Shown here: positions 1-4,649 of the stretch, piece after piece
How positions within the stretch are numbered: the first letter of the stretch is position 1
How the letters are laid out: the number at the start of each line of letters is the position of its first letter
Assembly (NCBI GenBank): GCA_030039515.1
Contig: JASHVT010000144.1
Coordinates: 1 to 6,340 of the forward strand
Direction of reading: 5' to 3'
Length of the DNA stretch: 6,340 bases
Origin: Nitrososphaerales archaeon
Lineage (GTDB): Archaea > Thermoproteota > Nitrososphaeria > Nitrososphaerales > Gagatemarchaeaceae
The notes under the pieces: generated by a model
What the model saw: only the letters and a program-made list of their open reading frames with translations
Databases searched by the model: none
Told to the model about the DNA's origin: nothing
Made by a program: the position numbers and the translations under genes

Positions 1-67
1 CCCACAAGAATATCACTATCACGATGATGCCGATGACAATCCACTGCAGCGGGTCGCTGAACGCCAC
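1..67 (-). CDS. TatA-like twin-arginine translocase subunit, N-terminus only (runs off the left edge)
   Basis: Only the first 22 codons are visible. From a GTG at 67 the minus strand reads MAFSDPLQW followed by an unbroken hydrophobic run, IVIGIIVIVIFLW, then the first base of a probable Gly codon. A very short polar N-terminus, a single membrane helix from about residue 10, and a glycine where TatA/TatE proteins have the FGP(K) hinge fit the TatA family, the subunit thought to form the pore of the Tat pathway for folded proteins. The diagnostic amphipathic helix (PKKIPELA-like) lies outside the window, so this is an inference from the N-terminus. An in-frame TTG at 76 would add three residues (MRR). 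GTG is preferred because the shorter form has the usual TatA N-terminus. A TATA-like box at 94-103 points to a leaderless or nearly leaderless transcript. Any other small single-span membrane protein is the alternative. Confidence 0.45.
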   Translation of the reverse strand, partial: MAFSDPLQWIVIGIIVIVIFLW

Positions 68-93
68 TCTTCTCAAGCCGGCGCGACGTTCCG

Positions 94-103
94 AATATTT
101 AAG
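94..103 (-). promoter_or_regulatory. TATA-like box for the TatA-like gene
   Basis: The minus strand reads CTTAAATATT, preceded by GGAACCG, which resembles a purine-rich BRE. The box centre is about 23 bases before the TTG at 76 and 32 before the GTG at 67, so transcription should start almost at the start codon. The motif is seen in the sequence; promoter function is inferred from archaeal TATA spacing. Confidence 0.5.
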
Positions 104-149
104 CGGTTCCGCGCGCCCCGAGTTTTTCCAGTCGATGTCGGGCACTAAC

Positions 150-157
150 GTTTTATC
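150..157 (+). promoter_or_regulatory. TATA-like box for the heme O synthase gene
   Basis: GTTTTATC stands out as an AT-rich patch in a GC-rich spacer. Its centre is about 28 bases upstream of the TTG start at 182, the usual distance from an archaeal TATA box to the transcription start. No Shine-Dalgarno-like sequence precedes the TTG, so the mRNA is probably leaderless. The spacer 68-181 therefore holds two back-to-back promoters and no other gene. Confidence 0.5.
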
Positions 158-181
158 CGCGTCAAGGGCGACTCCGGTCGT

Positions 182-1066
182 TTGACCCTCCGGAACACCG
201 TCGGAAACTACTGGAGGCTCACGAAGCCCAGGATCTGGGGGCTGCTGGTCTTCACGGGGATGGTGGCGATGCTGGTGGCATACAAGGAGACGCCGGGCGC
301 CTCCCTGGGACCGTCGCTGATAGTCATCTGCCTCGCGTCGTTGACCTTGGGCAGCGCGTCGGCCGACGTCCTGACCAACTACCACGACAGGGACATAGAC
401 GGGATGATGAAGAGGACAATGAAGAGGCCGATACCCAGCGGCCAGATCGCGCCCTCCAGGGCGCTCGGCTTCGGGCTCGTGATGGCGGCCCTCTCGGTCC
501 TCATCCCGCTGACCCTCATCAACGTCTACTCCGCGGGCTTCATGCTGATCGGGCTGGTGGACAATGTCGTGGTCTACTCTCTCCTCCTCAAGCGCAGGAG
601 CTGGCTGAACATCATCCTCGGGGGGGTCTCGGGCGGGATGCCCGTCCTAGTAGGCTATGCGGCGGTACCCAACTCCGACCCGCTGGCTCCCATCGCGCTG
701 TACATGTCGGCCCTCGTCATGGCCTGGATCCCGACGCACATCTGGAGTCTGGCGATCTTCAGCAAGGCCGACTACGAGGCGGCAAGGATCCCGATGCTCC
801 CCGTCGTGTTCGGCGACAGGGTCGCGGCTGCGTGCATCGCTCTGACGAGCGCACTCCTCGCCGTCTTCTCGATCTCCATCTTCCTGTTCACCCCCATCAG
901 CGTGTTCTACGAGGCGACAGCCGTTGCCGGAGGCGCAGCGGTGCTCGCTTACAGCGCCAGGCTTGCTATGACGAGGTCGAAGGAGACCGCGTGGACGCTC
1001 TTCAAGCTGACAAGCCCGTACCTCACCATAATCTTCCTGGTCCTCGGCATCACCATCTGGCTCTGA
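182..1066 (+). CDS. ctaB: Protoheme IX farnesyltransferase (heme O synthase), UbiA family
   Basis: It would transfer a farnesyl group to the vinyl side chain of protoheme IX, giving heme O for heme-copper terminal oxidases, and act in the cytoplasmic membrane. The 294 residues are mostly hydrophobic, with about eight or nine probable membrane segments, the usual family size. The prenyl-diphosphate/Mg motif NxxDxxxD is intact as N66-Y-H-D69-R-D-I-D73, followed by the family block MKRTMKRPIPSG (76-87). Other CtaB hallmarks are LLLKRRSWLNIILGGVSGGMP (135-154) and WIPTHIWSLAI (182-192), followed by DY and IPMLPVV. These separate heme O synthase from other UbiA prenyltransferases. The start is TTG; the family N-terminus (YWRLTKPRI, 10-18) follows directly and no ATG precedes it. 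It diverges from the TatA-like gene and converges with the GNAT gene, 32 bases away. No oxidase genes are visible. Confidence 0.93.
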   Translation: MTLRNTVGNYWRLTKPRIWGLLVFTGMVAMLVAYKETPGASLGPSLIVICLASLTLGSASADVLTNYHDRDIDGMMKRTMKRPIPSGQIAPSRALGFGLVMAALSVLIPLTLINVYSAGFMLIGLVDNVVVYSLLLKRRSWLNIILGGVSGGMPVLVGYAAVPNSDPLAPIALYMSALVMAWIPTHIWSLAIFSKADYEAARIPMLPVVFGDRVAAACIALTSALLAVFSISIFLFTPISVFYEATAVAGGAAVLAYSARLAMTRSKETAWTLFKLTSPYLTIIFLVLGITIWL

Positions 1067-1098
1067 CCGGCCCGGACCGCCCTCGCTTCGCTCGCGGG

Positions 1099-1677
1099 TC
1101 AGGGTGGGGTCGAGGCCCTGATCCTCGCCAGGAGGCGTCTTCTGAGGCCCGCGTTCCACTCCTCCGACGTGATGGAATACATCATCGAGTCCCCGACGCT
1201 CCCGTCCCTCCTTATCCTGTGGTTCCTGAGCCTCCCTTCGTACTTCGCGCCAAGCTTCAGGATGGCCCTCTGGGAGTGGACGTTGCGGTCGTCGGTCTTC
1301 AGCTGCACCCTCACAGCCCCCCAGTCCCTGAACGCGTGGCGGAGGAGCAGGTACTTGCACTCGGGGTTCACCGCCGTTCCCCAGACGCGCTTCTCGTACC
1401 ATGTCCACCCTATCTCCACGCCCCTCTGGGCTGCCCTGACGTCCATGTACCGCGTGCTTCCCACGACCCGCCCGAGCGTCGTCGAGCGCACTACGAAAGG
1501 GCACTCGGACCCGGCCTTTCCCGCATCGAGCGCCTCGGCGATCCACCTGCGCATCTCTCGCTCGTCCCGCAGGTCAACGCGGAGGAGGGACAAGTCGGAG
1601 TCTCTCGCCGACTTCAGGAGGGGCTTCGCGTGAGACTTCCGCAGAGGCTCGAGGCGGACGTGGGCGCCCTCGAGCAC
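1099..1677 (-). CDS. GNAT N-acetyltransferase, RimJ/RimL type (Acetyltransf_3)
   Basis: A cytoplasmic acetyl-CoA-dependent N-acetyltransferase of 192 residues. It begins LEGAHVRLEPL, the typical opening beta strand of RimJ/RimL-like GNATs. Residues 88-93 (EIGWTW) form the central strand, and the acetyl-CoA pyrophosphate loop (R/Q-x-x-G-x-G/A) is R97-V-W-G100-T-A102. The late part LKTDDRNVHSQRAILKLGAKYEG (126-148) matches the subfamily pattern with conserved Asn and Ser and the closing KLGAKxEG. The RNHRIRRDG stretch with SITSEEW at the end is common in small-molecule or protein N-acetyltransferases of this group. The acceptor cannot be told from the sequence. GTG at 1677 is the only in-frame ATG, GTG or TTG before the upstream stop at 1750-1752. 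A GGAAAGGAGG stretch lies about 23 bases upstream, too far for a normal Shine-Dalgarno. It sits between the heme O synthase and the sugar cluster without an obvious link to either. Confidence 0.88.
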   Translation of the reverse strand: MLEGAHVRLEPLRKSHAKPLLKSARDSDLSLLRVDLRDEREMRRWIAEALDAGKAGSECPFVVRSTTLGRVVGSTRYMDVRAAQRGVEIGWTWYEKRVWGTAVNPECKYLLLRHAFRDWGAVRVQLKTDDRNVHSQRAILKLGAKYEGRLRNHRIRRDGSVGDSMMYSITSEEWNAGLRRRLLARIRASTPP

Positions 1678-1736
1678 GCAAGGGCCCAGGCTTCGCGCCC
1701 CTCCTTTCCTGACGCCGTAAGACAGACCACCGTCGC

Positions 1737-1755
1737 CCCTGACCCTCGCTCAGGG
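1737..1755. repeat. Inverted repeat CCCTGA-(7)-TCAGGG upstream of the GNAT gene
   Basis: A perfect 6-base dyad, CCCTGA at 1737-1742 and TCAGGG at 1750-1755. It falls where minus-strand transcription of the GNAT gene would start if the box at 1763-1770 is its TATA element. The same arms recur at the 3' end of the gene (1099-1121). Chance is possible in a GC-rich sequence. Confidence 0.35.
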
Positions 1756-1762
1756 CCTTCTT

Positions 1763-1770
1763 GTTAAATC
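1763..1770 (-). promoter_or_regulatory. Candidate TATA box for the GNAT gene
   Basis: The minus strand reads GATTTAAC in an AT-rich island (about 1760-1815) within a GC-rich window. It would give a start near 1740 and a leader of about 60 bases. The island also precedes the plus-strand cluster, so the box could serve that direction instead, with a leader of roughly 50 bases. The direction is not decided by the sequence. Confidence 0.35.
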
Positions 1771-1790
1771 CATCATACAACACTGTTGCA

Positions 1791-1797
1791 TACTATT
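1791..1797 (+). promoter_or_regulatory. Candidate TATA box for the sugar-cluster operon
   Basis: TACTATT lies about 48 bases before the TTG at 1842, predicting transcription from about 1820 and a leader of roughly 20 bases. This fits the presence of a Shine-Dalgarno before this gene. The match is weak. A short imperfect dyad, CAACA-C-TGTTG with partial extension (1775-1791), overlaps its upstream edge and could be an operator. Confidence 0.3.
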
Positions 1798-1833
1798 GAG
1801 CAGTTCTCTTTCTAATCCGCGCAGGCCAAAACC

Positions 1834-1838
1834 GGTGG
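1834..1838 (+). promoter_or_regulatory. Shine-Dalgarno GGTGG supporting the TTG start at 1842
   Basis: GGTGG ends three bases before the TTG at 1842 and is complementary (allowing G-U) to the CACCUCC tail of archaeal 16S rRNA. It supports this TTG as the start, in contrast to the leaderless-looking start of the heme O synthase gene. Confidence 0.5.
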
Positions 1839-1841
1839 AAG

Positions 1842-2558
1842 TTGGAGTCCGTCCCTCAGCTTCGCCGCCCACTGGAAGTGACGCCCGAGGGCAAGGACTA
1901 CTCGCTGATCGCAAGCCTCCCGAAGAACAGCACGGCGCTCGCCACGCAGGCCGAGGAGGCCGGCGTCGACGCCATACTCCTGAACATTGACGGGGACGAA
2001 GGCTCCTCGCCGAGCCACTACGGGAGCTACGACCTCCACGACGTCTACATCGACGACGTCATATCGACCGTGTCCGTTCCATGCGGCATCTCCGTCGGAG
2101 GCGGGAAGCAGTTGACCGCCGAGTACTGGGAGAGGATAATGGCCAGCAGCTTCTCCTTCGTCGAGATGTACGCGCACCAGATGCCGCTCTGGATCCTGTC
2201 GGACTCCCGGGTCAAGAAGATAGGGGCGATAGCGAGCGGGTACACGCTCGAGCAGGTGAGGAACCTCTCGTCCATCCCCGAGATGGAAGCCATAGAGGCT
2301 GCTACCGTGCCTCCCCAGTCCAAGGGCCTCCAGTTCACCCTCCTCGACTACGCGACGATCGGCACGATCACCGCCCTGTCGGGGAAGCCTGTCCTCCTGA
2401 GGACACAGAAGAGGCTGAACCGCGGCGACGTCGCCAGAGTGTTGGCGAAAGGCGTCAGAGGGCTGGTCGTGGACTCGTGCTCTCTCTCAGGCGCCGAAGA
2501 AGCGTATAAGGACGAGCTGTCCGACCTCGCTCCAAGGCGACAGCCAGCTGGAATCTGA
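1842..2558 (+). CDS. Unassigned protein with a TIM-barrel-like strand/helix pattern, first gene of the sugar-nucleotide cluster
   Basis: I do not recognise a named family. The 238 residues alternate hydrophobic strands and amphipathic helices in a way that suggests a complete eightfold barrel: YSLIASL (20-26), VDAILLNID (42-50), VPCGISVGGG (79-88), FSFVEMYA (104-111), KKIGAIASG (125-133), MEAIEAATV (148-156), KPVLLRT (182-188) and VRGLVVDS (205-212). Polar residues at the strand ends that could line an active site are D50/D52, E108, H112, E149/E152, R187 and D211. The VGGG after strand 3 and the absence of signal or membrane segments suggest a soluble enzyme. The start is TTG with a GGTGG Shine-Dalgarno. 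It overlaps or abuts the nucleotidyltransferase, implying one transcript. Phosphosugar epimerases and aldolases of this fold are natural candidates by context, but this is inference; no catalytic signature of NanE, Rpe or HisA/F is evident to me. Confidence 0.8.
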   Translation: MESVPQLRRPLEVTPEGKDYSLIASLPKNSTALATQAEEAGVDAILLNIDGDEGSSPSHYGSYDLHDVYIDDVISTVSVPCGISVGGGKQLTAEYWERIMASSFSFVEMYAHQMPLWILSDSRVKKIGAIASGYTLEQVRNLSSIPEMEAIEAATVPPQSKGLQFTLLDYATIGTITALSGKPVLLRTQKRLNRGDVARVLAKGVRGLVVDSCSLSGAEEAYKDELSDLAPRRQPAGI

Positions 2559-3261
2559 CATCCAAGGGGTCATCCTCGCGGGGGGCCTGGGAACGAGGCT
2601 CCGTCCCTACACCTTCCTCCTGCCCAAACCCATGCTCCCGGTCGGCCCGAAGCCTATCCTGGAGCACATCCTAGAGTGGCTGAAGTCCAACGGGATAAGC
2701 GAGGTCGTCGTCGCGACGGGCTACCTGGGGAAGATGATCTCGGACTACTTCGGAGACGGCTCTCAGTGGGGGGTCACGGTCGAGTACGCCGCATCGTCCC
2801 ACCCGCTCAACATAGCAGGGCAGCTCAAGACGGCCGAGAAGCAAATCAAAGGGAGGTTCGTCTGCCTCTACGGCGACGCGATCCTGGAGTTCGACCTCCG
2901 CAAACTGATAGAGTTCCACGAGAGGAGGAAGGCGCTCGCGACGATGGCGCTGATGAACTACAGCACCGACCTGAAGTACGGGTTCATGGAGGCCGACAAG
3001 AACGGGAAGCTCTTGGAGTGGAAGGAGAAGCCCAAGATCACGGGCTACATCAACGTGGGTTGCTACGTCATGGAGAAGGACTTCCTGAAGTACATCCCGT
3101 CTGGGAAGACCTACGGGATGAAGGAGGCCTTCGAGAGGTCCATGGCGGCCGGAGAGAAGGTCTACACCCTGAAGGTCAAGGGGGACTTCGTAGACATAGG
3201 CGACAGGAAGTCGTACAAGGCAGCGAACGAGCTCTATACCAGGAGAATGGGGAAGGTCTAA
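2548..3261 (+). CDS. Sugar-phosphate nucleotidyltransferase (NTP_transferase; mannose-1-phosphate guanylyltransferase-like), non-standard start
   Basis: It would join a hexose-1-phosphate to an NTP, giving an NDP-sugar and pyrophosphate in the cytoplasm. The catalytic loop is GGLGTRLRPYT followed by PKPMLPVGPKPILEHI, with the Mg-binding Asp in LYGDAI and a C-terminal DFVDIGDRKSY that should hold the second metal Asp. Length is about 237 residues, a short single-domain form without a beta-helix. The loop lies upstream of the first ATG (2632), and that frame has no ATG, GTG or TTG for well over 100 bases before the loop. Translation therefore probably starts at CTG 2548, overlapping the previous gene by 11 bases, or at ATC 2560, which would give the family-like start (M)QGVILAGG. 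A start at 2632 would remove the active site. The usual PLGTAG is PLNIAG. Substrate is not decided; mannose-1-P or glucose-1-P are likeliest given the PGI/PMI gene nearby. Confidence 0.88.
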   Translation: MESDIQGVILAGGLGTRLRPYTFLLPKPMLPVGPKPILEHILEWLKSNGISEVVVATGYLGKMISDYFGDGSQWGVTVEYAASSHPLNIAGQLKTAEKQIKGRFVCLYGDAILEFDLRKLIEFHERRKALATMALMNYSTDLKYGFMEADKNGKLLEWKEKPKITGYINVGCYVMEKDFLKYIPSGKTYGMKEAFERSMAAGEKVYTLKVKGDFVDIGDRKSYKAANELYTRRMGKV

Positions 3262-3265
3262 GCGC

Positions 3266-4510
3266 TTGAGGGTCGTTGTCTTCGAGGACGACGCCCTCGA
3301 AGGATTCGGGCCGCTGGCCGCCATGAGGCACACCAGCCTCCTGAAGTGGGGCGCGAGTTCCCTCCTCGAGGCGCAGGTCCGGAGCATCAGCGACGCGACG
3401 GACGTCGCTCTCTGGGGGAGGGACTGGCTGGCGGAGACCACGCGCGAGTCCGGTCAGGCCTCATACAACACCAAGGCTGAAGGGACGACTCTTTTCGTAA
3501 ACGCCGCCGCCAGGCCCGGACTCGGCCTCCTCGCGCTCACATCAAAGATGACGCCGTTCGCAGCCTACGAGGAGGGGCGGCTCGTCGCTGCGCGGACAGG
3601 CGCCAAGGGCGTCATGCCGGGCATAGTCAGCTCGAGAACCGGGGTGCGCCTCGGCAAGGGCCTCGAGAGGCTAGAAGCGCCAAGGAGGAGCGTCCTAGCG
3701 GGGTACTGGGAGGTAGTCGAAGGGAACGGGCTGGCGATAGCGGAGCAGGCTCCCAAGTTCGCCGACCGCGAGTCGCTCCCTGCGAAGGTCGAGGTGAGGG
3801 GCCCGAGCTCGAACCTGAGGGTCGAGGGCGGCTCGGAGGTGGAGCCCTTCGTCACTTTCGACGTCAGACTCGGGCCGGTAGTGATCGAACGGGGCGCGTC
3901 GGTCGAAAGCTTCTCCAGGATAATGGGGCCGTGCTTCATCGGCCGCAAGACCAAGATACTCTCGGCTCTCATTGGAGGAGGTACGTCGATCTTCGAGTCA
4001 TGCAAGGTGGGCGGGCAGGTGGAAAACTCGGTCATGCTCCCGTACACCAACAAGGCGCACCATGGTTACGTCGGAGACTCGTATGTCGGAGAGTGGGTGA
4101 ACCTGGGGGCCGGGAGCACGTTCAGCAACCTGAAGAACACCTACGGGAGCGTGAGGGTGACGGCCGGAGGACGGAGGTCAGACTCGGGGATGGTCAAGCT
4201 GGGGCCTGCGGTGGGGGACATGTGCAAGGTCTCCATCGGCGCGCTGGTCTACTCGGGCAAGGAACTCGGCACAGGCTGCCAGGTCTCGGGGCTGGCTCGG
4301 TCGAACGTGCCAAGCTTCTCTCACTACGACGGGTTCACGGGCAGGAACGTGGAGCTGATTCTCGAATCTGTGATTGAAACGCAGCGTAGGATGATGGAGA
4401 GGCGGGACAAAGAGATGTCCAGGGCGCAGGAGAAGCTCGTCAGGCTCCTCTTCAAGGAGACCGCCGGCGAGAGGCGCTCGGCCGGGGTCGCAAAGGGTAC
4501 GATCGAGTGA
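3266..4510 (+). CDS. GlmU-like protein: degenerate nucleotidyltransferase domain plus left-handed beta-helix acetyltransferase domain
   Basis: It resembles the alternative GlmU family (UDP-GlcNAc diphosphorylase / glucosamine-1-phosphate N-acetyltransferase). The 414 residues open with VVVFEDDALEGFGPLAAMRHTSLLKWGASSLLE, matching that family's FDD...PL...R.....G...L.E start, and lack the GxGTR loop of ordinary nucleotidyltransferases. From about 175 to 350 hexapeptide-like turns form a probable left-handed beta-helix, including CKVGGQVENS (246-255), NKAHHGYVGDSYVGEWVNLGAG (262-283) and SNLKNTYGSVRV (287-298). H265 lines up with the catalytic His of E. coli GlmU (AGH before YLGD). The C-terminus (366-414) is a charged helix, perhaps for oligomer contacts. 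The start is TTG, four bases after the TAA of the nucleotidyltransferase gene, with a weak AAGGT upstream; the family N-terminus begins immediately. Whether the first domain still binds a nucleotide is uncertain. Confidence 0.85.
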   Translation: MRVVVFEDDALEGFGPLAAMRHTSLLKWGASSLLEAQVRSISDATDVALWGRDWLAETTRESGQASYNTKAEGTTLFVNAAARPGLGLLALTSKMTPFAAYEEGRLVAARTGAKGVMPGIVSSRTGVRLGKGLERLEAPRRSVLAGYWEVVEGNGLAIAEQAPKFADRESLPAKVEVRGPSSNLRVEGGSEVEPFVTFDVRLGPVVIERGASVESFSRIMGPCFIGRKTKILSALIGGGTSIFESCKVGGQVENSVMLPYTNKAHHGYVGDSYVGEWVNLGAGSTFSNLKNTYGSVRVTAGGRRSDSGMVKLGPAVGDMCKVSIGALVYSGKELGTGCQVSGLARSNVPSFSHYDGFTGRNVELILESVIETQRRMMERRDKEMSRAQEKLVRLLFKETAGERRSAGVAKGTIE

Positions 4511-4569
4511 GCGCCAGCGGCTGTCCAAGTGAGCGTGGGGGATCGGTTCGGCCTGAGGGGACCGCGTCG

Positions 4570-4599
4570 GGTCAGCCTCGACGTCGCCTGACCGTCGAG
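4570..4599. repeat. Two overlapping, mutually exclusive inverted repeats before the PGI/PMI promoter
   Basis: GGTCAG (4570-4575) pairs with CTGACC (4588-4593), and CTCGACG (4577-4583) pairs with CGTCGAG (4593-4599). Both matches are perfect but they share bases, so only one could form at a time in RNA. The second ends at the TATA-like box. They could be an operator or the 3' hairpin of the upstream operon. No T-run follows. Function is not established. Confidence 0.4.
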
Positions 4600-4606
4600 C
4601 TTAAAG
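4599..4606 (+). promoter_or_regulatory. TATA-like box for the PGI/PMI gene
   Basis: GCTTAAAG is the only AT-rich patch in the 139-base gap 4511-4649. It predicts a transcription start near 4629 and a leader of about 20 bases. The isomerase could thus be transcribed on its own as well as by read-through from the GlmU-like gene. Confidence 0.45.
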
Positions 4607-4628
4607 CGGAAAGCCAGAACGCGTGGGC

Positions 4629-4641
4629 CGCCTGAAAGGCG
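4629..4641 (+). other. Small hairpin at the predicted 5' end of the PGI/PMI mRNA
   Basis: CGCCT-GAA-AGGCG is a perfect 5-base stem with a three-base loop. It ends two bases before a GGGGT (4643-4647) that could be the Shine-Dalgarno for the TTG at 4650. It might affect translation start. Short GC stems arise easily by chance. Confidence 0.3.
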
Positions 4642-4649
4642 TGGGGTAG

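Noticed and set aside
647..1546. Long minus-strand open frame of 299 codons across the heme O synthase and GNAT genes
   Set aside because: The product is rich in Arg, Gly and Glu with no fold-like pattern, and it overlaps two genes with clear conserved motifs. It is a GC-rich shadow frame.
832..1767. Plus-strand open frame of 311 codons opposite the GNAT gene
   Set aside because: It overlaps the end of the heme O synthase gene and the whole GNAT gene, and has a Pro/Arg/His-rich composition typical of antisense frames in GC-rich DNA.
1574..1783. Small minus-strand open frame starting in the divergent spacer
   Set aside because: It overlaps the GNAT N-terminus in another frame, is Arg/Pro-rich and has no recognisable motif. 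GNAT explains this stretch better.
2437..2560. Programmed frameshift fusing the barrel-like protein to the nucleotidyltransferase
   Set aside because: The downstream frame is open through the overlap, so it is possible, but no slippery run or stimulating structure was seen. A rare start codon is simpler.
2671..3441. Minus-strand open frame of 256 codons opposite the nucleotidyltransferase
   Set aside because: It is the antisense of a gene with conserved catalytic motifs and has low-complexity Leu/Arg/Val composition with no domain.
3565..4053. Minus-strand open frame opposite the GlmU-like gene, Ser/Thr/Pro-rich
   Set aside because: It could pass for a secreted Ser/Thr-rich protein, but it mirrors the beta-helix coding region and has no signal peptide or promoter.
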